Positions 17,319-26,990 of a stretch of DNA of 64,000 bases are shown here, in pieces. The position numbers and the translations under genes were made by a program. This DNA comes from Sinobacterium norvegicum (GTDB lineage: Bacteria > Pseudomonadota > Gammaproteobacteria > Pseudomonadales > Sinobacteriaceae), in contig NZ_CAKLPX010000001.1 of the NCBI RefSeq assembly GCF_923077115.1, positions 1,488,001-1,552,000 on the forward strand. The letters run 5' to 3'. The first letter of the stretch is position 1, and every line of letters starts with the position of its first letter. Under the pieces are notes generated by a model, which saw nothing but the letters and a program-made list of their open reading frames with translations, did not search any database and had not been told where the DNA came from.

Positions 17319-17822
17319 ATGGCCACATTAATCTTTCAGCTACACATTTTACAATGGCACAAGGGCCAGCGCTCGGCGGCCGAGCAAGCGGCGCGGGCCG
17401 CCACCCCCACCCGCTATGCCATTGACCAACAGCCGCAGTATTTCGTCTTGGATAGCGCCTGTGTCATCGACCAGCACGGTGATGACACCGCCAACAGTAT
17501 TTACCCCAACGGCCGTATTCACACCGCCATGTTAAAGGATGGTAGCATCCGCTTGGACCGGTTTATTATTCGCCCCGAACAGCAGGGGCCGACACTCTAT
17601 TACAGTGATAACAAGCATAAGCCTATTGCCATCGGTACGCTGAATAACGGTTGGCTGGAGGCGGTTTACCACCATCGTTATGCAGTGGAACAGGATAATG
17701 AGATATTTTGGCTGTATGAACAGGTCACCCTCAACGCCGCCTGCGTCGAGGATTATCACCGCGATTACTTTTTGAAAAATACGCCGGTGCTGCAGTTTCA
17801 AGCTGACAATCAGGAGGGTTAA
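17319..17822 (+). CDS. Hypothetical protein, no family recognised
   Basis: A 167-residue soluble protein without signal peptide or membrane segment. It is rich in aromatic residues, with alternating beta-strand-like stretches (PQYFVLDSACVIDQHGDD, EIFWLYEQVTLNAACV). The ATG at 17319 is the first in frame, but its upstream ribosome site is weak. It stands alone between the divergent TrmY-like gene and the convergent U32 gene, whose stop is eight bases away. Codon use resembles its neighbours, which favours a real gene. No function is suggested. Confidence 0.6.
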   Translation: MATLIFQLHILQWHKGQRSAAEQAARAATPTRYAIDQQPQYFVLDSACVIDQHGDDTANSIYPNGRIHTAMLKDGSIRLDRFIIRPEQQGPTLYYSDNKHKPIAIGTLNNGWLEAVYHHRYAVEQDNEIFWLYEQVTLNAACVEDYHRDYFLKNTPVLQFQADNQEG

Positions 17823-17829
17823 CCAGGGC

Positions 17830-20088
17830 TTACAAACCCTGGCTGTACTGCGCCTGGGTCTTGGAGACAACCATCTCGTTAAGCGCTTCTCCAGCATTGT
17901 TGTCGCCGGCAATGACCGAGGCAAACTGCTGTACTAATACCGTCTTATCCAGCGCTTCCTTCGAGCCAGCACCGATATTGGTCAGGTCGATAAAGAACTC
18001 ATCAAACAAACCATCCAAATCACGGATGATATCGGTGTTCAAGAACTGCTCGTCGTTATAGATACTGGGGTAGCCGCCCTTCTGCTTATCGACGGCAAAG
18101 GAAACACCTTTGACGTTGGTAATTGTCGTCGCCTTCTCGCACTTCAACATACAGCCATCTTCGATAGCCGGCTTCTTACAGCCGACCGTGCGCTGGAAGA
18201 AACACTGTCGACTGGTCATCATCAAAATCGGGTGGTAAATGCTGTACAGCATCTTGAAATTGGCGGGACGTGCGATATTACGAATCTGCAGACGATTAAT
18301 CTCGTTAGAAATAAAAGCACCGGCACAGTTTAAATCCTGTTGCAGGGTTAACAGCGCAAAAGAGTTGGTGGTGTTGAGGAAGGGGCCGGCAACCCAACTG
18401 ATGCCCATCTCATTGGCGGTAAAGGCCACACCGGTATTGTTGCTGACAATACGGGCCGGCTTAATCGCCTCTAATAAACGGATCGACTCGTCGTAGTCCT
18501 TGCCGATCAACACCGCGGGGAACCAGGGGATTAACTGCGGGTGGCGCTTGAAAATCTCGATATGCTTGTCGCAGCCACGCTTCCAGCTCTCTGGCAGTTT
18601 AAAGTAGACGTCACCATCGGTCAGATCGCACAGCGCCACATCGCTCTCATCGCTGATCAGAATCGACATCGTCGTCTTATCCTGCAACCGCGGGTGCTTT
18701 TCTAATACCGGCAACTCGACCGGAGCAATCACCGGCTTAGAGTCGTTCAGCAGATAGGCGACCTCGTTCTTCAACGCGGTTAACACCTTGAACGGCAGGC
18801 CAAGCCCCTGCTCCAAGCCATCGAAGTTGAAGCCTTCGAGGGAGTAATCGGTATTATTGAATGAGTTAAAACGCTTCTCTATCGCCGGACGGTCGACATT
18901 GGGTTTCTCTGTGGCGAACATCGGCACCGTTGACGACACCGAATGGGGCTGGCCTTTGACCGTAAACGTCACCGTCAGCGGTTCGCCGCCAGCACCGGAA
19001 AAGCTCAGCGCCAGCGGCGGCTTGGCAATCGATAAAAACTCGACTTTCTGACGCAGTTCATTACCGAGTTCATTTTTTTCCTCGTGTAACTGTCTACCCA
19101 CCTCTTCAATCTGCACGGCAGAAATTACGTTGTCGTTGTTGGCCTCAAAGATTTTGACCGCATTGGTATTGCTGTAATCCCGCGGGCTATCGATGAACAT
19201 GTCCTTGGTCATATTGCCGCGTAAAAACGAGTTGGTGAAGTCGCGATTGAAAACCTTGTGCAGGTTAGCGTCGTCATCCAGCAACACGCCACGTTCGACA
19301 AAGCTATTGATCTGCTTGCGCCAAGTATCGGTGACAGTGTAGACGTAGTGCGCGCCCTTGATGCGGCCCTCAATCTTCAGTGAATCGACCTCGGCGTCGA
19401 CCAGCTCAGGCAGGTCAAAATAGGCCGAGTTATCCTTCAGGTTAAGCGGGTATTTGTTACCGGCCTCGGTCTCCTCGTATTCATCGCGGCAGGCTTGGCT
19501 GCAGCGGCCACGGTTACCCGAATTACCGACACTGACTGAACTGGAATAACACTGGCCCGAGAAGGCAATACACAGCGCACCGTGGACAAATACCTCGGTT
19601 AATATATCGTGCTGATGAGCCAAGGCCGTCAACGACTTCACCTCTGGCAGGTGCAACTCGCGGGACAGGTTGAGACGGGAGGCACCGACCGTGCTGAGAA
19701 ACTTCACCTGCCCCTCGTTATGGGTGGTCAACTGGGTGGAGGCGTGCACATCGAGGCTGGGGAAATACTTTTTAACCAGGTAGAAGAAGGCCAAATCCTG
19801 CACAATAATGCCATCGAGGCGGGTATTGACCAACTGATTAAGCAGCTTAAACAGTGTCTTCATCTCGTGTTCGAGGATGACCACGTTGAGGGTGAGAAAC
19901 ACCTCGCAATCATATTGATGGGCTAGGCGCAGCACACCGGTCAACTCATCGAAGGACAGGTTATGGGCTCGGTTGCGAGCATTAAAGGTATCGAGACCAC
20001 AGTAAACCGCATTGGCACCGGCAACAATCGCCGCCTTTATCGCCTCAACATCGCCGCCCGGCGCCAATAGCTCAATCTTTCTACTCAT
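17830..20088 (-). CDS. rlhA: U32 family protein, RlhA-like 23S rRNA hydroxylase
   Basis: A 752-residue peptidase-U32-fold protein. It opens with the typical ELLAPGGDVEAIKAAIVAGANAVYCGL and contains the family signature EVFVHGALCIAFSGQC near residue 168, followed by the Cys-containing GRCSQACRDEY segment and, at the C-terminal end, more cysteines (RQCFFQRTVGCKKPAIEDGCMLKC). The conserved cysteines ligate an iron-sulfur cluster in this family. E. coli RlhA, about 650 residues, makes 5-hydroxycytidine in 23S rRNA; the present protein is about 100 residues longer. ATG at 20088 is preferred to the GTG one codon upstream. It could also be another U32 hydroxylase. Confidence 0.75.
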   Translation of the reverse strand: MSRKIELLAPGGDVEAIKAAIVAGANAVYCGLDTFNARNRAHNLSFDELTGVLRLAHQYDCEVFLTLNVVILEHEMKTLFKLLNQLVNTRLDGIIVQDLAFFYLVKKYFPSLDVHASTQLTTHNEGQVKFLSTVGASRLNLSRELHLPEVKSLTALAHQHDILTEVFVHGALCIAFSGQCYSSSVSVGNSGNRGRCSQACRDEYEETEAGNKYPLNLKDNSAYFDLPELVDAEVDSLKIEGRIKGAHYVYTVTDTWRKQINSFVERGVLLDDDANLHKVFNRDFTNSFLRGNMTKDMFIDSPRDYSNTNAVKIFEANNDNVISAVQIEEVGRQLHEEKNELGNELRQKVEFLSIAKPPLALSFSGAGGEPLTVTFTVKGQPHSVSSTVPMFATEKPNVDRPAIEKRFNSFNNTDYSLEGFNFDGLEQGLGLPFKVLTALKNEVAYLLNDSKPVIAPVELPVLEKHPRLQDKTTMSILISDESDVALCDLTDGDVYFKLPESWKRGCDKHIEIFKRHPQLIPWFPAVLIGKDYDESIRLLEAIKPARIVSNNTGVAFTANEMGISWVAGPFLNTTNSFALLTLQQDLNCAGAFISNEINRLQIRNIARPANFKMLYSIYHPILMMTSRQCFFQRTVGCKKPAIEDGCMLKCEKATTITNVKGVSFAVDKQKGGYPSIYNDEQFLNTDIIRDLDGLFDEFFIDLTNIGAGSKEALDKTVLVQQFASVIAGDNNAGEALNEMVVSKTQAQYSQGL

Positions 20089-20275
20089 CACTCACAACCT
20101 GCTTTAATACGACTAAATTTTTCGATGGGCGATTCTACCCGTATAATGGCGCTATTACCATGAAAGCACGGGGGCTGGCCGCTATTTGCCACCGCCAAAT
20201 ACCCCTCGATTTTGTAGGCTTTTTAGCCTGTATCGATGCTAAGCCGATGACACCACAACCAATAAGAGAACCCGT

Positions 20276-20926
20276 GTGAGCCCGCCCATCATCTATTCGT
20301 TACAACACTGCCCCTACGCCATGCGCGCCCGTATGGCTATTTTACTGTCTGGCCAGCCGGTGATGATTCGCGCCATCGTGCTGAAAAACAAGCCGGCACC
20401 GATGCTCGCCGCGTCCCCCAAGGGCACCGTACCGGTACTGGTGTTCGACGATGGCCGAGTGCTGGAAGAAAGCCTCGACATCATGCTCTGGGCGCTGCAA
20501 CAGAGCGACCCGAAAAACCTGCTATACAACGATGATGCCGGTGCCCTAGCACAGATGCTGGCGCTGATTCACCGGGCCGACGATGAGTTCAAAACACAGC
20601 TTGAGCAATACAAGCAAGCCAAACGCTACCACGAGGACAATAAAGAGGCGTTGCGCCAGCGCTGCGAGGTCTTTATCGCCGAGATCGAACAGCGGCTCAG
20701 TCTCAACCCCTATTTATTCGGCGCCACAATTAGCCTGGCCGATATCGCCATACTGCCCTTTCTGCGCCAGTTCGCCCGTGTCGACAGACAATGGTATCTG
20801 CAATCACCCTACCCCCACCTACAACAATGGCTGAAGCAGCAGCTCGACAGCCGAGTATTTTCCAAGGCAATGAAAGACTTTCCGCTGTGGCTGGAGCAGC
20901 GCCAGGCGTTTGAACTCACACTGTAG
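20276..20926 (+). CDS. Glutathione S-transferase family protein
   Basis: A 216-residue GST with a GTG start. The N-terminal thioredoxin-like domain has the glutaredoxin-type active-site motif CPYAMR near residues 11-16, as in omega-class GSTs and glutaredoxin 2, and the substrate-binding ASPKGTVPVLV with its cis-proline near residue 47. The C-terminal all-helical domain carries the SLADIAILPFLRQF helix-capping motif. It probably acts as a thiol transferase or deglutathionylase on unknown substrates. It lies alone between the divergent U32 gene and the downstream acyl-CoA synthetase, which starts 195 bases later. Confidence 0.87.
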   Translation: MSPPIIYSLQHCPYAMRARMAILLSGQPVMIRAIVLKNKPAPMLAASPKGTVPVLVFDDGRVLEESLDIMLWALQQSDPKNLLYNDDAGALAQMLALIHRADDEFKTQLEQYKQAKRYHEDNKEALRQRCEVFIAEIEQRLSLNPYLFGATISLADIAILPFLRQFARVDRQWYLQSPYPHLQQWLKQQLDSRVFSKAMKDFPLWLEQRQAFELTL

Positions 20927-21120
20927 TTACCCCTGCAGCAACACGCCACAAGGGCTGTCTCGCCACCCACCCGTAATAACCATGGTTACGCTGCGACAAG
21001 CACGTATATCGCCGCCGCCGTTGTCGTCGGATAATAGCCCCATTCCTTATGGGGACTTAGCAGGCGCGATGCGGCGCCGAGCCGTCGGTTCCTCCGCCGT
21101 ATACATCGACAGGTAAATTT

Positions 21121-22917
21121 ATGCAGCTTACAGTCAACGACCATTTAACCACCGTTTACCGTCACAAAATGTCCAGTCAGGGTGAGCATATTGCTCAGAG
21201 CCAAGAGGGAAAGCAGTGGAGCTGGCAGCAGATTCAACAACAGGCAGACAGTATCTCGCTGGGCTTGCTGGAGTTAGGCTGTGAGGTGCAGGAAAACATC
21301 GGTATTTACGCCGATAACAGCGCCCAGTGGAGCTGGATCGATATCGCCAGCATGGCTATTCGCGCCGTGCCAGTGCCGGCCTACGCCACCCATAGCCAAG
21401 ATCAGCTGGCCTATGTTATCGACGATGCCCAAATTCGGGTTTTATTTACCGGCAACCAGCAACAATACGATGCCGGTGTTGCCCTGCTGGCGCAATGCGA
21501 CAGCCTCGAATATATTGTCGCCATCGATGACGGTGTGTTTATTCATCACCCCCAACACAGCAGCCTGCTGTGCGATTTTATCGCCGCACAGCGCGCCGAG
21601 CCGACCCGCGCGTTGTTGGCCCAACGCATTGATCAGGCCAGCCTCGACGATATTATTACGCTGATTTACACCTCGGGCACCACCGGTGAACCCAAGGGGG
21701 TCATCCTCGACTACCGAAACATCAGCGCCGCCATTGAGATGCATCGCAACCGAATTGTCATCGATGAGAACGACACCTCGCTGAGCTTTCTGCCGCTGTC
21801 CCATATCTTCGAACGGGCCTGGACCTGGTACGCCCTGGCCAGTAATTGCCGGGTCGCCTATTGTCGCAACCCGGCCAGAATTCAAAAAGCACTGGTCGAG
21901 GTAAAACCGACAGTCATGTGCGCCGTGCCACGGCTGTATGAAAAAATTTATACCCAGGTGATCAGCAAGGCCGAGAGCGCGCCCAGGTTGAAGAAGCTCA
22001 TCTTTTCGCTGGCCTTCAAAATCGGCAACCATTGCTTTGAGCGCCGTAACAACAATCAGACCGTCGGCCCTGTTGCCACAGCAGCCAACACACTGGCCGA
22101 CAAAATTGTGTTTGCCAATATCCGTCAGGCACTGGGCGGTAATATCCGCTTTATGCCCAGCGGTGGTGCCGCCCTCGACGCCGGTATCAACCAGTTTTTT
22201 CAGGTGTGTGGCCTCAATGTTATCTCCGGTTTTGGCATGACCGAAACCTGCGCCACCGTCTGCTGTCGCGATGAGGTCGCCATGCCGATGAACAGTTGTG
22301 GCACACCATTGCCCGGCATCGAATTGAAGCTTGGCGACAATAACGAGCTACTGATCAAGGGGCCAACCGTCATGCGGGGCTATTACAACAAGCCGCAAGA
22401 AACCGCCGCAACACTGGTCGATGGCTGGCTAAAAACCGGCGATGCCGCCAAACAGGTCGATGGTAATATCGTCATCACCGAGCGGCTCAAAGACTTGATG
22501 AAAACCTCTAACGGAAAGTATGTCGCGCCTCAACGCGTAGAGGGCAAGTTGATCAAGGAACAGTTAATCGAGCAAATTACCATCATCGGTGATGAGCGCC
22601 AATTTGTCTCGGCGCTGATTGTTCCAGCCTTTGAAGACCTGGAAAAACTGGCCAAGCAAAAAGGCATCGAATACAAGGATCGCCTAGAGTTAATCAGCCA
22701 CAGCGATATCGTGCTGCACTTTAAACAGCGTATCGAGAAAATGCAGAGCGAACTTGCCGGCTACGAGAAGGTGAAGAAGTTTACCCTGCTGGTTGAGGAG
22801 TTCACCATTGCCAAGAACGAACTGACGCCGACGCTGAAAGTGAAACGCAAGGTGATTTTAGAAAAATTCAAAACTGAAATAAACGCGATGTACAACAGCG
22901 TGAAAAAACACGCCTAA
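21121..22917 (+). CDS. AMP-forming long-chain acyl-CoA synthetase (FadD15-like)
   Basis: A 598-residue ANL-superfamily ligase that activates a fatty acid to acyl-AMP and then acyl-CoA. The ATP-binding loop YTSGTTGEPKGV lies near residue 183, the gate motif SFLPLSHIFERAW near 222, SGFGMTETCA near 372, and the C-terminal hinge after WLKTGD and TERLKDLMKTSNGKYVAPQRVE near 463-475. That last motif and the overall length fit the ACSBG/FadD15 group acting on long chains. A compact leader of about 195 bases precedes it, and a strong hairpin follows. It is far from the steroid cluster and is probably housekeeping lipid metabolism. Confidence 0.9.
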   Translation: MQLTVNDHLTTVYRHKMSSQGEHIAQSQEGKQWSWQQIQQQADSISLGLLELGCEVQENIGIYADNSAQWSWIDIASMAIRAVPVPAYATHSQDQLAYVIDDAQIRVLFTGNQQQYDAGVALLAQCDSLEYIVAIDDGVFIHHPQHSSLLCDFIAAQRAEPTRALLAQRIDQASLDDIITLIYTSGTTGEPKGVILDYRNISAAIEMHRNRIVIDENDTSLSFLPLSHIFERAWTWYALASNCRVAYCRNPARIQKALVEVKPTVMCAVPRLYEKIYTQVISKAESAPRLKKLIFSLAFKIGNHCFERRNNNQTVGPVATAANTLADKIVFANIRQALGGNIRFMPSGGAALDAGINQFFQVCGLNVISGFGMTETCATVCCRDEVAMPMNSCGTPLPGIELKLGDNNELLIKGPTVMRGYYNKPQETAATLVDGWLKTGDAAKQVDGNIVITERLKDLMKTSNGKYVAPQRVEGKLIKEQLIEQITIIGDERQFVSALIVPAFEDLEKLAKQKGIEYKDRLELISHSDIVLHFKQRIEKMQSELAGYEKVKKFTLLVEEFTIAKNELTPTLKVKRKVILEKFKTEINAMYNSVKKHA

Positions 22918-22925
22918 TCGTCAAA

Positions 22926-22958
22926 CATGACTGGCTGTTGTTCACACAGCCAGTCATG
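22926..22958. terminator. Perfect 13-bp hairpin between convergent genes
   Basis: CATGACTGGCTGT and its exact complement ACAGCCAGTCATG flank a seven-base loop, starting nine bases after the acyl-CoA synthetase stop and ending 15 bases before the stop of the convergent STAS gene. It probably acts as a bidirectional terminator, although no T tract is present. Confidence 0.65.
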
Positions 22959-22972
22959 CGACGTCAGCGGTA

Positions 22973-23353
22973 TCACTCGTGCAGCCAATCCAGCGCGGCA
23001 TGTTCATCATCGAAGTATTTAACCTCGCCAGAAACAAACCACGAGCCGATGCTGGCAGCAGTATGCTGCCAGTGTTGATTGCCATAGACGGCAATTTTGA
23101 CGAAGTGGTTATTGTGTTTCAGCCCCATCTTAAAATCATCCCAGGCCGCTCTCAGCTCCCAGCCTTCGAGCTCGGTGGCATCAAACAACACCTTGATTAA
23201 CGGGTTTCTCACCTCGCCCAACGCCGCATCCAGCATCGGCGTAATGGTTTGGTAATCATCGTGGGTTAATTTTCCGGTGGCCTTCAAACTGAGAAAAAAA
23301 TCCCTGTCAGTGCGCTCGATACCGATGGCTATACCGTGGCGTTGATTACTCAT
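22973..23353 (-). CDS. SpoIIAA-like STAS domain protein
   Basis: A 126-residue single-domain protein of the SpoIIAA-like (STAS_2) family. The family pattern is seen in FFLSLKATGKLTHDDYQTITPMLDAAL, the central VLFDATELEGWELRAAWDDFKMGLKH, and the terminal YFDDEHAALDWLHE. These soluble proteins have an anti-anti-sigma-like fold and are thought to bind lipids or partner proteins, but their roles are poorly known. A good ribosome site (AAGGAGA) precedes the ATG. It is probably the first gene of its own transcript. Confidence 0.85.
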   Translation of the reverse strand: MSNQRHGIAIGIERTDRDFFLSLKATGKLTHDDYQTITPMLDAALGEVRNPLIKVLFDATELEGWELRAAWDDFKMGLKHNNHFVKIAVYGNQHWQHTAASIGSWFVSGEVKYFDDEHAALDWLHE

Positions 23354-23457
23354 AGTGGCTCTCCTTGTTGACTCTTTATCCCTCTACTCAGTATAGCTAA
23401 TCGACGGCGGCTGGGGGTTTAACAATACAACCGCGCATCGACACCGCACAGCCTGCA

Positions 23458-23892
23458 CTAGACGATATTCACCACCATCACGTCAAACTTCGCCAAGGTT
23501 AACAGCCTGTGCGTCACCGAGCCCAGGGCCAAGATTCCCGCTGTTTTGCTGCCAACAACCACAGTATCAGCGCCGAGCTGGCCGGCCTGCTGATAGATTT
23601 TTTCAGCGCCCTTACCCTCGACAACATGGCAGTGCTCTGGGGCGATGTCGGCGCCGACCAAATCAAGCAATAACTGCCGTGCAGCGTTGGCATTTTCGCG
23701 GGCAATTTCGGCGGCCTCATCAGTAATCACCCCCAGCGACATGGCGGCGCTAAAGGCGAGGCTGATGCTGGGCACCACATGAACAACATGCAGGCTGGCA
23801 CCACTGTTGTGTGCCATGGTTTTGGCCTTGGCCAGCACCTGTAATGCCGAGGGAGTATCTTCAAGATCAATCGCTGCTAATAGGGTCGTCAT
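23458..23892 (-). CDS. Universal stress protein (UspA family)
   Basis: A 144-residue UspA-fold protein. It begins with LLAAIDLEDTPSALQVLAKA and ends with the nucleotide-binding pattern GADTVVVGSKTAGILALGSVTHRLLTLAKFDVMVV, where the G-x2-G-x9-G(S/T) loop of ATP-binding members is partly kept. Such proteins help survival under stress or starvation. It lies behind the STAS gene on the same strand, with a gap of about 100 bases and no sign of coupling. Confidence 0.88.
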   Translation of the reverse strand: MTTLLAAIDLEDTPSALQVLAKAKTMAHNSGASLHVVHVVPSISLAFSAAMSLGVITDEAAEIARENANAARQLLLDLVGADIAPEHCHVVEGKGAEKIYQQAGQLGADTVVVGSKTAGILALGSVTHRLLTLAKFDVMVVNIV

Positions 23893-24040
23893 CTGTCGTT
23901 ACCTCTGAAAAAGATATGCATCGTAATATTGCTTCTACAGGGCCATCGCCGTCACACCATCGACAACGATTAACACCACTGACAGTATCAACAGTAGACT
24001 ATTTTTTTACCTTGATCTCAGGCAACAATATGGCCGCCAG

Positions 24041-24358
24041 CTAACCGCTGACAGTGTTATCCGCCGGTGTGTTGTCTGTCAGCGTTTTTAGAAAGCATTC
24101 GACGGGGATAAAGGCCAGCGGCACCAGCGAGGCAATAAAAACCGGCAGCCACACCTTCAGCGACCAGCCCTGCTTATTGCCGACACTTAAGCTCAGCATC
24201 ATGTACAACATAAACAAAAGCCCGTGGCCCATGCCCAGCAGGCTGACATAATCTCGGCTGATTAGGCCGGCGGTTACACTGAGAATCGCCAGATAAGACA
24301 AGCCTTCCAGTAGGCTGATGGCGCGAAATAGTTTTAACACTGGGTTTACCTCTGGCAT
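24041..24358 (-). CDS. DUF3817 family small membrane protein
   Basis: A 105-residue protein with three predicted membrane helices and the DUF3817 signature, LFRAISLLEGLSYLAI near the N-terminus and LGMGHGLLFMLYMMLS in the middle. DUF3817 proteins are small inner-membrane proteins of unknown function. ATG at 24358 lies 41 bases from the end of the upstream hypothetical gene, so the two are probably co-transcribed. No direct functional evidence exists in this region. Confidence 0.85.
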   Translation of the reverse strand: MPEVNPVLKLFRAISLLEGLSYLAILSVTAGLISRDYVSLLGMGHGLLFMLYMMLSLSVGNKQGWSLKVWLPVFIASLVPLAFIPVECFLKTLTDNTPADNTVSG

Positions 24359-24399
24359 CGGTCAATCGTTGCGGCTGTATCAGCCACGGCGGTGGCATT

Positions 24400-24909
24400 T
24401 TAGGAAAATTTCAATACCTGTGGCACATCTTTAAGCAACTCTGTCAGGTCTCGACCATCGTCCATCACCGGGGCTTGGGCATCGATAATCTGCGCCAGCT
24501 CGGTATTGACACACAGCAGGGTGGTCAAGCCGCGATAGGGGTGCAGGCTGATCATTTGTAAATCGCCACTGCCGCCATCAAGCTCGGCCACACCGGCCGC
24601 AGAGGCTACCACGGCCTCACACTGGGCTGGCCAATCAATATCGCCGCCGTTGATTTTTCTTGCCGTCAGCGCACCGTTAATCGCCAGGCCAATCACCGCT
24701 GCCTTCAGCGCCGGTGACTGACAAAAACGCTCAGCCTGCTGCATCGAGTGCCGATCATCCGCGGCGCCGGTCAGCAGAAGAGGCTTCTCGCCGACCATTA
24801 CCGCCGCCAGCGTCATCGCCTGAAACGCTGCGGTGGGTGAAAAGACGCCGGGGGTCAGCGTCGAGGCCTGCAAGTGTGCCTGCAAACGCTGCTGAAAAGG
24901 GCTGGACAT
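24400..24909 (-). CDS. Hypothetical soluble protein
   Basis: A 169-residue protein without signal or membrane segment. It has Ala/Leu-rich helices and a segment LLLTGAADDRHSMQQAERF that could be a nucleotide- or cofactor-binding turn, but I do not recognise the family. ATG at 24909 (MSSPFQQRLQ) is preferred over an ATG at 24924 because a purine-rich stretch lies just upstream of it. It precedes the DUF3817 gene on the same strand. Confidence 0.55.
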   Translation of the reverse strand: MSSPFQQRLQAHLQASTLTPGVFSPTAAFQAMTLAAVMVGEKPLLLTGAADDRHSMQQAERFCQSPALKAAVIGLAINGALTARKINGGDIDWPAQCEAVVASAAGVAELDGGSGDLQMISLHPYRGLTTLLCVNTELAQIIDAQAPVMDDGRDLTELLKDVPQVLKFS

Positions 24910-24924
24910 GGGGATAACTCTCAT

Positions 24925-25197
24925 CGATCAATAGTGGCCGCCATTCTACAGGTGAATACGGCAGTTTTCAGCCGATCTATGCTGAAACATGGTTAAGCCG
25001 GGCGGGCACAAGAAAGGCCTCCCCCGCGAATGCCGACAGTGGCTGCGGCGCCAAGGCATTAAACCAACCGTCTTGGCCACCCTCGCTGCCAGTTTCAGCC
25101 AACGGTTCAGACGCAGGCTTTTTAATTCACCGTTGACTAAAACGCTGCGCGCTAGAGGGTATCTGTTACCTAAATAGGACGTGATCATAAATCAAAG
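24925..25197. other. Intergenic region at the border of the accessory island
   Basis: About 270 bases between the hypothetical gene at 24400-24909 and the repeat that bounds the MscS-like gene. Two overlapping short frames on opposite strands (62 and 80 codons) have no recognisable product, basic low-complexity translations and no convincing start sites, so I do not call them genes. The composition changes from GC-rich to AT-rich at the right end of this stretch. Confidence 0.4.
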
Positions 25198-25210
25198 ACC
25201 TGACCCTGTT
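25198..25210 (-). repeat. 13-bp terminal-like inverted repeat, left copy
   Basis: ACCTGACCCTGTT here is the inverted counterpart, with one mismatch, of AACAGGGCCAGGT at 26991-27003. The pair brackets the AT-rich MscS-like gene. It could mark the ends of a transferred segment or be dispersed remnants of a transposase-associated repeat. Confidence 0.4.
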
Positions 25211-25218
25211 ATTTGCTG

Positions 25219-26859
25219 TTAATTGTGCAGCTTCATTTGCGGGAACGGTATTGTCCAATTGTTAGTATTAGAAACATTGATACATTCAGCCTGTATCCAT
25301 CGCTCGATCTCATATTTGAATTCAGCAGCCTTACCCTCCAGCTCACAAAGGATGATAAAATCTAGCGAAGAGTCATTAATTCTCTTGAAATCAATCAATA
25401 TATCTATGATGAATTTGGCGAATGTTTCAGGCTTATCAGCCTGTTCAAAATGCTTAATGATGGTATCGCGGATTGAGTGTGTCGCATTTTTTTGATATTG
25501 ATAATCAATACCAAAAACAGACTTAATCGTCATACTCTTCTGAGATAAATTGAGTGGATTCAAATGCAGAAAATTCTCTGTCGTCAGTACCTTAAGCATA
25601 TTCATACAAGATAGGTGAACAGACTCAGGTGACTGCATAACCACCTTACCATAAGTACCATCATCCAGACTGACCCAGTCACCTCTTTTACATGGAAAGA
25701 ACGGCTCATTATCATGGTATGGGCGCGAGCAAATTCCGCTGAGGTCATTCAGATTAATGCGAATATGGGCATCAAGCTGCGGATTATGCAAGTGAGAGAA
25801 AAATCCAAGTTGCAGAACTTTCCACGGTATATTTTTATAAATTATACGTTCATGTTCACGGATAGCCCCCAGGTTCAAAAGAGTGCGTATGTTTGCCACA
25901 TATACTGGAAAGCTGTTTCTTAACCCGATGACGGTTAAAAGACCTATCAAAAACCATATACAAAGCAGCAGCCAATCTTCTCGCATATAGGTCACTAACA
26001 AAACAGTACTAACAGCAAAAAGAATGCTAATCAACTGCGTGGCAAAAGCCCACACTCGGTTGAATAATTTCACCCTATTATTAGAGCTTCGACGCTCTAA
26101 CAGAGTAAAGAATGTTGCCAGTTTCATAAAGAATAAATAGGCTAATATAGCCGAGCCAATACTGATAACAACAGTGGCAACTCGATGAAATACGTACATC
26201 AAAATATGGGGGTCTAAATTATTCAGAAAGAAGGGCTTACCTTCTACCTCGGCATAACTATTTTCAAAAAACTCTTTCTTAACTTTCGACTCAGCTAGTT
26301 TTGATTCCCAGTAAATAATAAGTTTGCTAATAGTTTTTCGTTCTTTTGATTCAACATTGTACTTGAGAAGCAACTTCTCCAAAACTGAAATACCGTCTGA
26401 AGTAGCAAGGATCTGCTTGTCTATATCGGCCAGTTTCTTTTGATGTTCCAATACAATTTTGGGTCTTTCCGCCAACTGACTCAAAGATGAAAAAATGGGC
26501 TTGAGCACTACTGACAGCTCCTCCTCCCAACTAAACACTGTTTCTTCGGGAGGTATAATCCAGTTGCGATTAAATTCTACATCGTTTAGCTCAACCAATA
26601 GTAACTGTAACTCTACTAAGTCTCGACGGTGGTCTTTATAGTTTTGCGGCCCAGTATGAATTTGCTCATCAAAACGATAAAGCATGGAGTCAATAGCCTC
26701 CAGAATTGAGGCGGTATCATTATAGTAAATACCTGTTATCTCTTCTTGCGCTAAATTTTTTTCATCATCACTGAGATTCTTTGCCGAAACGGCAAGGCTG
26801 AGAAAGCCAAGAAAAATAAATACAATAACCAATGTGAACCGCTGTATAAATTGAATCAT
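25219..26859 (-). CDS. MscS-like mechanosensitive channel homologue
   Basis: A 546-residue protein with a signal peptide (residues 1-26, ending in AVSA), a coiled periplasmic region of about 180 residues rich in Glu/Lys, and then about four membrane helices (near residues 215-330). A cytoplasmic MscS-like part ends in TNNWTIPFPQMKLH, which resembles the PFPQ end of the MscS C-terminal domain. The conserved glycine/alanine-rich pore helix of MscS is not obvious, so it may be a divergent member or have another membrane role. Base composition is clearly AT-richer than the flanking genes, and 13-bp inverted repeats bracket it, which suggests horizontal transfer. Confidence 0.65.
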   Translation of the reverse strand: MIQFIQRFTLVIVFIFLGFLSLAVSAKNLSDDEKNLAQEEITGIYYNDTASILEAIDSMLYRFDEQIHTGPQNYKDHRRDLVELQLLLVELNDVEFNRNWIIPPEETVFSWEEELSVVLKPIFSSLSQLAERPKIVLEHQKKLADIDKQILATSDGISVLEKLLLKYNVESKERKTISKLIIYWESKLAESKVKKEFFENSYAEVEGKPFFLNNLDPHILMYVFHRVATVVISIGSAILAYLFFMKLATFFTLLERRSSNNRVKLFNRVWAFATQLISILFAVSTVLLVTYMREDWLLLCIWFLIGLLTVIGLRNSFPVYVANIRTLLNLGAIREHERIIYKNIPWKVLQLGFFSHLHNPQLDAHIRINLNDLSGICSRPYHDNEPFFPCKRGDWVSLDDGTYGKVVMQSPESVHLSCMNMLKVLTTENFLHLNPLNLSQKSMTIKSVFGIDYQYQKNATHSIRDTIIKHFEQADKPETFAKFIIDILIDFKRINDSSLDFIILCELEGKAAEFKYEIERWIQAECINVSNTNNWTIPFPQMKLHN

Positions 26860-26990
26860 AAATAGCTTAGGCCTAACTGGGGTGTGATTTCATCAAGGTT
26901 TTATCCACTAAGGCTAGCGGATTCTCATCAAACAGGCAACTTAGAAAACCTCTTGCAATACCGGTCATCTGGACGAAATATCAAGGGTCA

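Noticed and set aside
24946..25188. Two overlapping short frames on opposite strands
   Set aside because: No ribosome site, no recognisable domain, and low-complexity basic translations.
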